Origin: Pantoea wallisii
GTDB lineage: Bacteria; Pseudomonadota; Gammaproteobacteria; Enterobacterales; Enterobacteriaceae
NCBI RefSeq assembly: GCF_002095485.1
Contig: NZ_MLFS01000037.1
Location: forward strand, 1 to 48,828
Direction of reading: 5' to 3'
DNA: 48,828 nt
Shown here: one piece after another, positions 18,478 through 27,094 of the stretch
How the letters are laid out: each line of letters opens with the position of its first letter
How positions within the stretch are numbered: the first letter of the stretch is position 1
The notes under the pieces: generated by a model
What the model was told of the DNA's origin: nothing
The model's database searches: none
Seen by the model: the letters and a program-made list of their open reading frames with translations, nothing else
Made by a program: the position numbers and the translations under genes

Positions 18478-19773
18478 TCACTGCGCCGCGCTGATGCGCC
18501 AGATAGCGTTGCCGGCATCATCGGCAATTAATACGCCGCCCTGCCGATCGGTCGCTAAGCCGACCGGTAAACCGCGCACCTGCTTCTCATCCTCCGTCAG
18601 GAAGCCCGTCACCACCGGCTGAGGTTGCCCCACAGGTTTGCCGTTCTCAAATTTTACCCATACCACTTTATAGCCGTTGAGCGGCGTACGGTTCCAGCTG
18701 CCGTGTTCACTGATGAAAGCGCCGCCACGGTACTGTGGCATATTATCTGCGCCATAGAACAGCAGGCCGAGCGGGGCTACGTGCGAACTCAATGCGTAAT
18801 CCGGCTTGATGGCTTTCGCTACCAGGTCAGGACGCTGCGGCTGCGCGCGTTCATCCACATGCTGACCAAAATAGCTGTAGGGCCAGCCATAGAAGCCTTT
18901 ATCCTGCACGGATGTCAGGTAATCCGGAACCAGATCGGAACCGATCTCATCACGCTCATTGGCAATTGCCCACAGCTTGCCGGTTTGCGGCTCCCACTGC
19001 AGGCCGGTCGGATTGCGGATCCCGCTGGCGTAAATGCGGCTGGCGCCGCTGGCCGCATCCACTTCCCACACGGCGGCACGGCCCAGCTCCGCCCCCATGC
19101 CGTTTTCGGTGATGTTACTGTTGGAGCCCACGCCGACATACAGCTTGCTGCCGTCCGGACTGGCCAGCAGCGATTTGGTCCAGTGGTGATTGAGATCCTT
19201 GCCTGGCAGCTCTGTGACCTCTTCCGGCGGCGTGCGGATCGCCGTTTCGCCGGTCTGATAAGGGAATTTCACCAGGCTGTCGGCGTTGGCCACATACAGC
19301 GTATTGCCTATCAGCTGCATGCCAAACGGCGCGTTCAGATTTTCAATAAAGAGATGCTGCTCCCACTTACCGTTAACGTTACGAAGCAGCGTAATGCGGT
19401 TGCCGCCGGGGCCACCTTTACCGGACGATTTCTGCACCAGGCTCATGATGAGCTGTTTCGGGGCCGTCACCGGGTTTTTAACGCCGTTGGCTTCCGCCAC
19501 CAGCACATCGCCGTTCGGCAGCACATAGAGCTGTCGCGGATGCATCAGCTTCGCCGGGATCTTTTCAATCTTCAGCCCGTCAGCCACTTTCGGTTTTTCG
19601 CCCTCTTTCCACGGCGTTCCTTCCGGCACCTGCATCGGTGGCATAAAGAAGTTTTGCGCCTGCGGCAGCTCGGGATTGGGGCCGGTTTGACGCTGCGGAT
19701 CCAGGGTGGCACCGTTATCACAGCCGCTCAGTAATGCCGCCAGACCCAGCGCGCTAATCAGATGACATTTCAT
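18478..19773 (-). CDS. PQQ-type sugar (sorbosone) dehydrogenase lipoprotein
   Basis: Predicted periplasmic lipoprotein, 431 residues, from the soluble quinoprotein glucose/sorbosone dehydrogenase family that oxidises aldoses or L-sorbosone with PQQ. The signal MKCHLISALGLAALLSGC ends in a lipobox Cys at residue 18. Propeller motifs include LMHPRQLYVLPNGDVLVAEA, DLNHHWTKSLLASPDGSKLY, YASGIRNPTGLQWEP and FISEHGSWNRTPLNGYKVVW. The NERDEIGSDLVPDYLTSVQD stretch resembles the metal/PQQ region of the family. Its gene overlaps the upstream DUF2231 gene by 4 bp, so they are translated together. It fits the PQQ theme of the region; binding to PQQ is inferred from family. Confidence 0.87.
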   Translation of the reverse strand: MKCHLISALGLAALLSGCDNGATLDPQRQTGPNPELPQAQNFFMPPMQVPEGTPWKEGEKPKVADGLKIEKIPAKLMHPRQLYVLPNGDVLVAEANGVKNPVTAPKQLIMSLVQKSSGKGGPGGNRITLLRNVNGKWEQHLFIENLNAPFGMQLIGNTLYVANADSLVKFPYQTGETAIRTPPEEVTELPGKDLNHHWTKSLLASPDGSKLYVGVGSNSNITENGMGAELGRAAVWEVDAASGASRIYASGIRNPTGLQWEPQTGKLWAIANERDEIGSDLVPDYLTSVQDKGFYGWPYSYFGQHVDERAQPQRPDLVAKAIKPDYALSSHVAPLGLLFYGADNMPQYRGGAFISEHGSWNRTPLNGYKVVWVKFENGKPVGQPQPVVTGFLTEDEKQVRGLPVGLATDRQGGVLIADDAGNAIWRISAAQ

Positions 19774-20192
19774 GGGCGGGCTCCTTGTGCGTGACGTTCC
19801 CGTAAGGCCAGCTGGACATTCGCGATCAGTAGCAGCGCCACCACAATTGTCGAGAGCGTAACGCCCATCGGCACCACCGCCCAGGCATCACGGCTGTGAA
19901 TAAATGCATTCACCACGGCCACAACAATGGCCAGCAGCGAGATCCAGAAATGGGCTTTTTCGGCCGGACGTGCGCCGCGGAATAAATAAATCAGGCTAAC
20001 GATTCTTGGCAGGATAGCCAGCAGCAGACCAAATGCGATAAGCCAGCTGGCGGATTTGGTCCACATAATAACAGTCGTTTGCAGGTAGATAATATCGAAC
20101 AGCCAGGCGGCAAAGAAAAAGCCAAGCGGCAGCGGCTCCAGCAGGGTATACAGCGTAACGCCGAATACCGACCTTCCTGAGGTATGGTACAT
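19770..20192 (-). CDS. DUF2231 four-helix membrane protein
   Basis: Integral membrane protein of 140 residues with four predicted helices (about residues 10-35, 48-68, 80-97 and 105-128), of the DUF2231 type. The N-terminus GVTLYTLLEPLPLGFFFAAW contains the family's early helix. Its stop overlaps the start of the downstream PQQ sugar-dehydrogenase gene by 4 bp. This coupling suggests it could anchor or pass electrons from the periplasmic dehydrogenase, but there is no heme or iron-sulfur motif, so that is speculation. Confidence 0.8.
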   Translation of the reverse strand: MYHTSGRSVFGVTLYTLLEPLPLGFFFAAWLFDIIYLQTTVIMWTKSASWLIAFGLLLAILPRIVSLIYLFRGARPAEKAHFWISLLAIVVAVVNAFIHSRDAWAVVPMGVTLSTIVVALLLIANVQLALRERHAQGARP

Positions 20193-20306
20193 CGCACTCT
20201 CCCTTTACAGTTTTATCAGGCGATAACGAATCGGCACTGCATCGCTTCGCACGCCTGAGAAATATTAGTAAAGATAAAGAGTAATGCGTGCTTCCCGCAC
20301 AAAAAG

Positions 20307-21142
20307 CTAACCATGACGGCGGAACTGCTCCAGCTCACGCGCGTCGTGGCTGCAAAATAGTTGCACGTCGTCAGGATGCTGCAGAGAGAGTTGCCGTAGC
20401 CGCTGCTGGTTGGTTCGCCAGGCGGCCCGATCGCTGCACATCAGGCGTTGATAGGCGCGCAGCCCCGGCGTGCAGTGACGCTCTGCATGGTGCATCTCGC
20501 CGCGATAGAACCAGGCATCGCCGCCGTGCAGCAGCCATCCGCCTGAGTGACGAATAGCGACACCGGCGTGCCCAGCGTATGACCGGGCAGCGGGATCAAC
20601 AGAATTTCGTCGCTCAGATCGTCAATGGCTTTTACCGCGTCAAACCCCATCCAGCGCTCACCGGCGCTGGCATAGCCACGCCAGCCATCGTGTGCAGTCC
20701 ACTGCTGCGGCCGGAAGCGCTGGCGTGCCAGCCAGTGGCTCTCGCGCGCCTGCGAGACGGTATCCAGCTCCTGTTGCAGAAGATGAATTTGCGCGCCGGG
20801 GAAATCAGTGATGCCGCCGGCGTGATCAAAATCGAGGTGCGTCAGGATAATGTGGCGCACATCTTCGGCGCGAAAACCCAGCAGCTGAATTTGCGCCAGC
20901 GCCGACATCTGTTCGTTGAATTGAATATTGTTCAGGGCGCGGAAGAAGCCCGAGAGCCGCCGCCCCGGATGGCGCATATCCTGCATCCCCAGGCCGGTAT
21001 CCACCAGAATCAGGCCGTGGCGATCGCTCTCCAGCAGCAGGCAGTGACACACCAGTTCAGCAAACGGGCCGCGGCTAAAACCGTCAAACAGGGCGCCCCC
21101 CAGCGGACACATGCAGCCGCAGTTCAGATGGTGAATTCGCAT
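20307..21142 (-). CDS. MBL-fold metallohydrolase (frameshifted)
   Basis: Metallo-beta-lactamase-fold hydrolase, 278 residues when repaired. Zinc motifs are THLDFDHAGG (the HxHxDH pattern with Asp in place of the second His, common in this subgroup), PLPGHTLGT, and a downstream GGDAW. The first frame runs from 21142 to about 20567. There PGHTLGT should continue as AGVAIRHSGGWLLHGGDAWF, which is encoded one frame over and continues to the TAG at 20307. One missing base, probably C on the plus strand, explains the break. Relatives include AHL-lactonase-like enzymes, but the substrate is not determined by sequence. Confidence 0.8.
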
Positions 21143-21398
21143 ACTCTTCTCCCGTCAATAAATAGCGCAAAGCATTCCGCGCCTGAAAATAAGCGACATT
21201 ATTGTTGATTGATATTTAATATATGGTTGCGGGTGCTGAATTGTGCAAACTTTATTATTTAGACGGGGATTTCCGGTGAACACTTTTCAGGGGACAGGCA
21301 TAGCATCTCTTGGTGCATAATAAGAATAAAAGCGCAGCGTATATTATCCGGCTGCGCTTCTCTTTTAATTGCGTTAATTAACGTAACGGCGGGCGCAA
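21143..21398. other. AT-rich intergenic segment
   Basis: Contains the promoter side of the MBL hydrolase gene and the terminator after the downstream RpiB/DhuI-like gene. No ORF or known element is evident; a short RNA on the plus strand ending at the hairpin 21330-21359 is possible, but no well-spaced promoter was found. Confidence 0.3.
21330..21359. terminator. Bidirectional hairpin terminator
   Basis: AAGCGCAGC (21330-21338) and GCTGCGCTT (21351-21359) form a perfect 9-bp stem with a 12-base loop. T-rich sequence follows on both strands. It lies 40 bp beyond the stop of the minus-strand RpiB/DhuI-like gene. Confidence 0.75.
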
Positions 21399-22040
21399 CT
21401 ATTTTCCTGTGGTTTCACGTACAAACTGCACAATTTGATGATTCTCGCCATGCTCATACAGGCATTGCTGCAGACGCGGTCCACTGAGGGCGGTTTTCAC
21501 CAGTTCGGGATCAAGAGCGCGCAGCGAGCCGAGATAATCTTCCCGCAGCAGCGCCGCTTTAACCTGATTCAGAATACCCGCGTTACGCACCTGCGGCTCT
21601 TTGCGCTCTGGCGGATAGCCCAGCCCTTTCTCTCCGGTAAAGGCTTTCTCAAAGATGAAGCGCAGGTTGAGCTCTGCGCCCCAGCCAAAACCTTTGGCAA
21701 AAGGCAGCGCCAGCGCGTTGCCGTTGTTGATTTGCGCAAACAGGTAAGCGTCAGCCGGATCGATACAGTAGCCGCACACCACGCCGGGATGCAGATTAAG
21801 TGACATCAGCGCACCCTGGCCGGTGCCGCAGCCGGCTACTACAAAATCGACTGCGCGACTGTTGAGCAGCACGCTGGCCATAATACCCAGGTGAATGTAT
21901 GTCAGATGATGATCCTGCTCATCGCTCATGCCGACGTTGAACACCTGGTGCCCAAGCGGCTGTGCAACCTCCTGCAGCGCCTGCCACACCGTTGCGTTTT
22001 TTGCCGCCTGGCTATTTTCCATCATCAAAGCGATTTTCAT
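21399..22040 (-). CDS. RpiB-family isomerase, DhuI-like, KdgR-controlled
   Basis: Cytoplasmic RpiB/LacA/LacB-fold isomerase of 213 residues, longer than true RpiB. The active-site region is VDFVVAGCGTGQGALMSLNLHPGVV, with Cys in place; the C-terminal half (FAKGFGWGAELNLRFIFEKAF) is specific to the long subgroup. Long members of this family in streptococci (DhuI) isomerise 4-deoxy-5-hexosulose uronate from unsaturated uronic acids, the KduI reaction. A KdgR box lies 19-41 bp and a CRP site 74-89 bp upstream of the start, placing the gene in the pectin/uronate regulon and supporting a KduI-type role. No other pectin gene is adjacent. The function is inferred; direct assay would decide. Confidence 0.8.
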   Translation of the reverse strand: MKIALMMENSQAAKNATVWQALQEVAQPLGHQVFNVGMSDEQDHHLTYIHLGIMASVLLNSRAVDFVVAGCGTGQGALMSLNLHPGVVCGYCIDPADAYLFAQINNGNALALPFAKGFGWGAELNLRFIFEKAFTGEKGLGYPPERKEPQVRNAGILNQVKAALLREDYLGSLRALDPELVKTALSGPRLQQCLYEHGENHQIVQFVRETTGK

Positions 22041-22058
22041 GACGCATCCTCACATTTA

Positions 22059-22081
22059 AAATTGAAACACCGTTTCATTTT
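22059..22081. promoter_or_regulatory. KdgR operator
   Basis: AAATTGAAAC-ACC-GTTTCATTTT is a palindrome with 9 of 10 arm positions paired. It conforms to the KdgR pattern (TGAAAC, three bases, GTTTCA) and lies just upstream of the RpiB/DhuI-like start codon, where KdgR would repress until 2-keto-3-deoxygluconate is made. Confidence 0.85.
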
Positions 22082-22113
22082 AAACAACGAACAGAAATTT
22101 GCAGCCTGACGTT

Positions 22114-22129
22114 CGTGATATACATCACA
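22114..22129. promoter_or_regulatory. CRP site upstream of the KdgR-controlled gene
   Basis: CGTGA-TATACA-TCACA differs from the ideal CRP site by one base and lies about 80 bp before the start codon. CRP activation with KdgR repression is the standard arrangement for pectin-catabolic genes. Confidence 0.65.
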
Positions 22130-22161
22130 AAAAAGAGCACGGCACCTCTCGGTGCCGCTCT
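22127..22161 (-). terminator. scs operon terminator
   Basis: On the minus strand GGCACC-GAGA-GGTGCC with an extended stem is followed by a run of T (plus-strand A-tract 22127-22134), directly after the scsD stop at 22164. Confidence 0.85.
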
Positions 22162-22163
22162 CC

Positions 22164-22670
22164 TCAGGCGGTATGTGCCGACCACCATAAGCGCAGTGCC
22201 AGACCCCAGCGGCTGGTCCAGCCGCTGGTCGTGCTGATCACCTTGCCCTGATACAGCACGATAAAGGTCGGCGTGGCGCCGATCTGCCAGCGCTGGCCCA
22301 GCGCCCCGTTCTCATCGTTGATCGCCGGGCCCTGCACGCCTTTTTTCTCCAGCCAGGTCGCTACGCGCGCATCGCTTCCGGAGCGCAGCGCGACGCTAAC
22401 CACCTGTGTGCCGTCCTGGCTGAGTCCCGCGACGGTTGGCGTGGTGAGTTTGCATACGCCACACCAGCTGGCCCAGACATAGATCAGCACCGGCCGCTGC
22501 TGGCTCAGCTGCGCCAGGTTTATCTCGCCCTGCAGTGCGGTAAGCGGTTGCCGGGCCAGATCGTCCGGCAGCTGCGGGGCGCGCAGCCAATCCATCGCCA
22601 ACAGGGCCGCGGCGGCAATCAGCGCCAGCACGATGCCTTCGCGCATCCAGCGCCGCAGGCGCGACATCAC
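22164..22670 (-). CDS. scsD: ScsD, membrane-anchored thioredoxin-like protein
   Basis: Periplasm-facing thiol-redox protein of 168 residues. One N-terminal membrane helix (about residues 11-27) is followed by a TlpA/thioredoxin domain with active-site Cys70 and Cys73 in WASWCGVCKLTTPTVAGLSQ and the cis-Pro region IGATPTFIVLYQGKVI. It is the last gene of scsABCD, overlapping scsC by 4 bp. In Salmonella the Scs proteins maintain envelope thiols under copper and redox stress. A strong terminator follows the stop. Confidence 0.9.
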   Translation of the reverse strand: MMSRLRRWMREGIVLALIAAAALLAMDWLRAPQLPDDLARQPLTALQGEINLAQLSQQRPVLIYVWASWCGVCKLTTPTVAGLSQDGTQVVSVALRSGSDARVATWLEKKGVQGPAINDENGALGQRWQIGATPTFIVLYQGKVISTTSGWTSRWGLALRLWWSAHTA

Positions 22671-23392
22671 GGCTTCGCCTGCAGCGCGGTTTTTACAGCG
22701 GCCTCCAGCTGCGCATAGGGCACTGCACCGCTGATCAGCTGGTCGCCTACCAGGGTGGCAGGTGTGCCCTGCACGCCCAGCTGCTGCGCCAGCGTCAGAT
22801 TACGGTTAATGGTATCGAGGCTGGCTTTACTCGGTGCGTTGAGCGTAATGCCGGTCTTCTCCAGCGCCGCCTGGATGCTGGCTTCATCATGGTTGCCCTT
22901 CTTAGCCATCATGCGCTCGTGCAGTTTGAGGAAGTTCTGCGGCTGCTGTTCCCATACGGTGAGCGCAAGACGCGCCGAGGTCAGCGAACTCTCTGCCCGA
23001 TACGGCAGCGGTTTCAGCACCACGGCTACCTGCGGATAGGCCTTCAGCAGCGTATTGATATCGCCTTCAAATTTCTTACAGAAGACGCAGTTATAGTCGG
23101 TGAAGTAGACCAGCGTCAGGGCCGGTTTTTTCGCGCCGATACGCGGTGACCCGGCATCGTTGAACAGTGCGTCACGATTTTTCGCCACCATTTGCGCCAC
23201 AACATTCTGCTGCTGGCGCGCCGCTTCTTTATCAAAGGCATCTGCCGCTTCGGCAAGGATCGCGGGGTTCTCCACCAGCGTTTCACGGATCAGTTGTTTA
23301 ATGCGCGCTTCCTGCTCAGGGGTAAACGGCGCGGCGGCCAGGGCAGGCAACATCAGAAACAGCAACGACAGTAACAGGGATTTTTTCATCAT
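22667..23392 (-). CDS. scsC: ScsC, periplasmic DsbA-fold disulfide protein
   Basis: Soluble periplasmic thiol-disulfide protein, 241 residues. The signal peptide is MMKKSLLLSLLFLMLPALAA. A charged helical N-terminal arm (about residues 25-75) may trimerise the protein, as in some ScsC relatives. The thioredoxin domain has Cys102 and Cys105 in FTDYNCVFCKKFEGD and a helical insert. The C-terminal GTPATLVGDQLISGAVPY supplies the cis-Pro loop. It overlaps scsB and scsD at 4-bp junctions, so the three are translationally coupled. ScsB is expected to keep it reduced. Confidence 0.9.
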   Translation of the reverse strand: MMKKSLLLSLLFLMLPALAAAPFTPEQEARIKQLIRETLVENPAILAEAADAFDKEAARQQQNVVAQMVAKNRDALFNDAGSPRIGAKKPALTLVYFTDYNCVFCKKFEGDINTLLKAYPQVAVVLKPLPYRAESSLTSARLALTVWEQQPQNFLKLHERMMAKKGNHDEASIQAALEKTGITLNAPSKASLDTINRNLTLAQQLGVQGTPATLVGDQLISGAVPYAQLEAAVKTALQAKP

Positions 23393-25392
23393 TTTTTTGC
23401 CTCAGAGAGTGTAGTGATCACCGCTTCACGACTCAGCAGCGGTGAGAGGATCTGGCCATCCGGCAGCGCCGGGCCATATATTTGGTTGAACGGAATAGCG
23501 ACGCGATCGCGCCGGCGCAGGAACTCGCCGATAGCCGGATCGGGCTGTGTCCAGTCCCCCCGCAGCAGCACGACGTCGTCGGCTTTGAGCGCCGCGCGTA
23601 CGTCCGGCTGATTTAACACGCGGGATTTGTTGACCTTGCAGGTGATGCACCAGTCTGCGGTGACGTCAACGAACACGCGCTTATCCTGTTGCAGCGCCTG
23701 ATAAATGGCGGCTTCCGTAAGCGGCTGCCAGTCGAGGCGCTCCTCTTCCGGCACGATGCGCGTCATCAGAAAGAGCGCGCCCGCCAGCGTCAGCGTGATA
23801 AACAGCAAACCGGCCTGCTGCAGCGCACGCTTGCGCAGCAGCCAGCCAAACAGCACCAGCAGCAGGATAGCGGCCAGCGCACCAGCGAAGGCGGCGCCCC
23901 AGTGCGGGATGAGCAGCGTGACCAGCCACAGGGTCGCCAGCAGCATCATCAGGCCAAGTCCGGTGCGCAGGTGCACCATCCAGCGTCCCGGACGCGGCAG
24001 GCAGCGCGCCATACCCGGTATCGCTGCCACCAGCAGCCATGGCAGACTCATGCCGATCCCCAACGCCACGAACAGCAGCCACAGCTGCGGCAGCGGCGCG
24101 GTCAGCGCATACGCCACCGCTGTGCCGAGGAACGGCGCGCTGCAGGGTGTCGCCAGCAGCGTGGCAAATGCGCCCTGCCCGAAGTGGCCGGCGAGGCCGT
24201 CACCGCCCTGCGTGGCCAGACGGGTGCTGAGCCCGGACGGTAACCGGAAGTGCAGCAGATCGAACAGGCTGGCGCTGAACAGGAACATTACCCCGACCAT
24301 CAGCAGCAGGAATCCCCCGCTCTGGAACTGAATGCCCCAGCCAAGTGCCTGGCCGCTGAGGCGCAGCCCGGTCATCAGCAGGGCCAGTAACATAAAGGAG
24401 AAGAGAATACCGGCGCTGGATGCCAGGAACTGCTGGCGCGTCTGCCGCCGGGTTTGCCCCTGCTGCCGCACCAGGGTGCTGAGCTTAATCGCCAGTACCG
24501 GCAGGACGCAGGGCATCAGGTTAAGAATTAAGCCGCCGAGCAGCGCCAGCAGCAGTACAGACCATAGGGTTGCGCGCTGGCCTTCACTGTCAAAAAGCGG
24601 CTGCGCGCCAATCACCACGCTGCTCTGCTGGGCGATATCGCCATCTGCGATCACCAGCGAGAGCGTTTTGCCGCGCAGATCCGGCGCGGTTTCCCCCCAC
24701 TCATCGGTGACCGGCACGCGCGCGGTTACCGTGTCGCCCTGGACGCTAATCTGCGGTGCCGAGAGCATGCTGCCCGGCGGATAATCGAAGAACAGCGCCG
24801 GATTGCGCCAGCCCTGCTGGCGCTGCGCCCGGATCTCGAGGTGATCATTGACGAAGCTCGCTTCCAGCTGATCCGTGAGCCCGCTCTGCGGGGGAATCTG
24901 CCCCATGGCCTGAGCGAAATCGCGCGCGAAATCTGTCTCTGCCGGCTGGCGGAGATCGAGGCTAAATGGGAAGTCAGTCAGGATGCAGACATCACTGCAG
25001 GTTGAGAGCGTCAGCGTACCCGCCAGCGCGTTGCCGGGCAGGTTACTGAGTGTGATGGGCAGCGTGACGTCGCCTTTATAGCCTTGCGTAGTCAGGCCGC
25101 TGACATCGAACCGCGCCGGTGCGGGCCAGAGCCATTGCGCCTGCACGCCAGGCGTATTCCAGCGTATCTCAGGCGCGACGCCGCCTTCACCTGGCGTGCG
25201 CCAGTAGGTTTTCCAGCCCGGCTGCAGGCGGATATCGAGCAGTAGCTGGTGGTCGTTACCGTGTGCGGCGGTACGCAGACGTACTTCGGCGTGGCTGTTT
25301 TGCGCATAGCGCAGCCAGCCGCTGTCGGCGGCGTGCACGACAAACGCGCAGCTCGCCAGCAGGAGCATCAGGCTCCTGATGATAAAAATCAT
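23389..25392 (-). CDS. scsB: ScsB, DsbD-like transmembrane reductase
   Basis: Inner-membrane protein of 667 residues that passes reducing power from cytoplasmic thioredoxin to ScsC. There is a signal sequence, then an N-terminal periplasmic domain with an exposed Cys pair in LTLSTCSDVCILTDF. The DsbD-type membrane core (about residues 280-530) includes LNLMPCVLPVLAIKLST and LATPCSAPFLGTAVAYA, with the two core Cys. The C-terminal thioredoxin domain has Cys near 581 and 584 in VTADWCITCKVNKSRV. This three-domain order defines ScsB/DsbD. It lies 48 bp after scsA and overlaps scsC by 4 bp. Confidence 0.94.
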   Translation of the reverse strand: MIFIIRSLMLLLASCAFVVHAADSGWLRYAQNSHAEVRLRTAAHGNDHQLLLDIRLQPGWKTYWRTPGEGGVAPEIRWNTPGVQAQWLWPAPARFDVSGLTTQGYKGDVTLPITLSNLPGNALAGTLTLSTCSDVCILTDFPFSLDLRQPAETDFARDFAQAMGQIPPQSGLTDQLEASFVNDHLEIRAQRQQGWRNPALFFDYPPGSMLSAPQISVQGDTVTARVPVTDEWGETAPDLRGKTLSLVIADGDIAQQSSVVIGAQPLFDSEGQRATLWSVLLLALLGGLILNLMPCVLPVLAIKLSTLVRQQGQTRRQTRQQFLASSAGILFSFMLLALLMTGLRLSGQALGWGIQFQSGGFLLLMVGVMFLFSASLFDLLHFRLPSGLSTRLATQGGDGLAGHFGQGAFATLLATPCSAPFLGTAVAYALTAPLPQLWLLFVALGIGMSLPWLLVAAIPGMARCLPRPGRWMVHLRTGLGLMMLLATLWLVTLLIPHWGAAFAGALAAILLLVLFGWLLRKRALQQAGLLFITLTLAGALFLMTRIVPEEERLDWQPLTEAAIYQALQQDKRVFVDVTADWCITCKVNKSRVLNQPDVRAALKADDVVLLRGDWTQPDPAIGEFLRRRDRVAIPFNQIYGPALPDGQILSPLLSREAVITTLSEAKK

Positions 25393-25440
25393 GTGTTTTC
25401 TCCGGTGAATAACAGGGGTTACGCGGTAAAACGCGTGATG

Positions 25441-25806
25441 TTATTCCCGAAAAACGCAGAGCGTCAGATGCCGTCGTCGCAGGGGCGGAAACAGCGGTGC
25501 GCGGCGATAGCCGGTCGCAGAGGTGACCTGGAAGAGCGTGGCGATCAGCGCCAGCAACAGCACCAGGAAAGGTAATGCGGTGTCCAGCAGCGGTGCGCTG
25601 CCGCTCAGGGATTTTGCCCCCAGCGCACAGGGTTTGTCGCTGCTGGCGGCCTCATCCGCGCTCGCCGCATGCGCCGCTACGCTGACTGAGGCAACAGGCT
25701 GACCAGGCTGGACGGGCAGATTGAAGCTGCGCTGCACAAGACAAAACGCCAGCACCAGACAAACCAGTGCCAGAATCGATTTTGCGCGTTGGGGCGATAT
25801 TGTCAT
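25441..25806 (-). CDS. scsA: ScsA-like membrane protein
   Basis: Small membrane protein, 121 residues, first gene of the scs operon. It has an N-terminal membrane helix (about residues 9-26, LALVCLVLAFCLVQRSF), a periplasmic linker containing a single conserved-looking Cys (DKPCALGAKS), and a second helix (about residues 74-93). The tail is basic, with RRAPLFPPLRRRHL. Size and position match Salmonella ScsA, associated with copper and peroxide tolerance; its molecular role is unresolved. Upstream sequence contains a weak GTAAA-N5-GTCTT match to a CpxR site on the plus strand at about 25873, which I would not rely on. Confidence 0.78.
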   Translation of the reverse strand: MTISPQRAKSILALVCLVLAFCLVQRSFNLPVQPGQPVASVSVAAHAASADEAASSDKPCALGAKSLSGSAPLLDTALPFLVLLLALIATLFQVTSATGYRRAPLFPPLRRRHLTLCVFRE

Positions 25807-26076
25807 GCCGCAGCCTCAGAGAAAAGTGCTGGCATAATATGTAATTGCAGCAGAAACACCAAGCGCTGCTGTGTAAACTTTTGTCTTCATCACTGCTAAA
25901 GATGTAACGAAGCTATTATAAAAAAATTTAAAATCAATAAGTTAATTATTAGAGGTTCAGATAAACGAGCAAGCCCGCACGGCAAAGGCCGCATTCCTGC
26001 AGGCCTCGCCACGCGGTAAGCTGTGTTCATACCACCCGGACGCGCTTAATCCTGCGGCGCTGTCTGGTATCCACAC

Positions 26077-26652
26077 TCACACCATAAGCGCTGACTGCCG
26101 CAACGGTAGTATGCGCTGGCGCTGTAGCCAGGCACAGGCCGCGGCTTCATCCGGCGCACGTGCATCAAGCTGTAAAACCGGGCCAATCCCCATAGGCCGG
26201 GCATGCTCCGCCAGCGCATGCAGCTCAGGCAAATACTCTGCCCCCGGATGGCCCGGCAAACGCTGCGACAGACGAGCCTGATAGCGGGCAACAGCCTCAT
26301 CCGGCGTAATAGCCAGCCACAGCTCCAGCGCCCGCGTCACGCCCGCCCGCTGCAACCCCTGTTGCAGCACCGCTTTTGGCTGAAAGCCAAACCAGGCATC
26401 GATCAGATAGACGCAGCCGGGTGGCGCCTGCGACACAATCTGCCAGATTGCCTGATACGCTGCGCATCCCAGTTGGCGATTACGCTGCCGATCCACCGGC
26501 GCGAAGCTGGTCATAAACGGCTCCTTGAGGCTATCCAGCGTCAGCACCGGCAGCCCAAGGCGCTGCGACACCGCGTGCGTCAGCGTACTTTTCCCCGAGG
26601 CGGGGATGCCGTTGATCAGCACCACGCACTTTTCGTTGTTCTCACTGATCAT
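26077..26652 (-). CDS. P-loop kinase (zeta-toxin/AAA_33-like) in PTS operon
   Basis: Cytoplasmic P-loop NTPase of 191 residues. Walker A is VVLINGIPASGKSTLTHAVS (residues about 10-30), followed by a kinase-like LTLDSLKEPF and VYLIDAWFGF. The fold resembles small-molecule kinases of the chloramphenicol-phosphotransferase and zeta-toxin type rather than motor ATPases. It overlaps the EIIA gene by 4 bp and is the last gene of the seven-gene PTS operon. In a sugar operon it most likely phosphorylates a sugar or nucleoside intermediate, but the acceptor is unknown. No antitoxin partner is present, which argues against a toxin role. Confidence 0.7.
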   Translation of the reverse strand: MISENNEKCVVLINGIPASGKSTLTHAVSQRLGLPVLTLDSLKEPFMTSFAPVDRQRNRQLGCAAYQAIWQIVSQAPPGCVYLIDAWFGFQPKAVLQQGLQRAGVTRALELWLAITPDEAVARYQARLSQRLPGHPGAEYLPELHALAEHARPMGIGPVLQLDARAPDEAAACAWLQRQRILPLRQSALMV

Positions 26653-27085
26653 AAGATTGAAATCACCTCCGCCGCACTGCTGGCGCGGCGCAGCTGCACC
26701 AGCGTCTCTTCATCCTCCAGCAGCGTGACAATGGCGCGAATACCCTCTTCAATGTGGGCGTTTCTGTCGCGCGCGCCGAACATAATCACGATGTCGGCTC
26801 TCTCACTGCCGTTGAAAGAGACCGGCTCATCCAGCACTATCAGGCTAAAGCAATCTTTCAGTACGCCAGCCTCCGGGCGCGCATGCGGAATCGCAATTCC
26901 CTCCTCAAATACGTACCATGCGCCGTGCGTTAAGGTATTGGCGATCACCGCCTGTGGATAGCTCTCACGGACGTAACCGCCCTGAACCAGAGGCTGCGCG
27001 GCCAGGGCAATCACCTCGCGCCAGTCGCGAACGCTCACTCTTACCTGAATGGCGTTAGCTCCTGCAGCAGACGTTTAATGCTCAT
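26649..27085 (-). CDS. PTS EIIA component, UlaC/mannitol type (frameshifted)
   Basis: Phosphotransfer protein passing phosphate from HPr to EIIB; 145 residues when repaired. The phospho-His is in FEEGIAIPHARPEAGV, and the downstream LVQLRRASSAAEVISIL closes the domain. AAGGAGGCAGG precedes an ATG at 27085 that gives MSIKRLLQE and then hits a stop. Adding one base near 27059 gives MSIKRLLQEANAIQVRVSV leading into RDWREVIALAAQ, the family N-terminus. The open frame alone would start at 27038 and lack this helix. It lies between the 89-aa gene and the P-loop kinase gene, which it overlaps by 4 bp. Confidence 0.85.
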
Positions 27086-27094
27086 CCTGCCTCC

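Noticed and set aside
18625..19734. 369-aa open frame opposite the PQQ sugar dehydrogenase
   Set aside because: A shadow of the real lipoprotein gene: no recognisable domain, and composition mirrors the opposite strand.
25807..26076. CpxR site upstream of scsA
   Set aside because: Only one GTAAA half matches well; the second is GTCTT. Insufficient to call, though Cpx control is known for scs in Salmonella.
26077..26652. Zeta-type toxin of a toxin-antitoxin pair
   Set aside because: Although the P-loop resembles zeta toxins, there is no epsilon-like antitoxin gene and the gene is translationally coupled to PTS EIIA, so a metabolic kinase is more likely.
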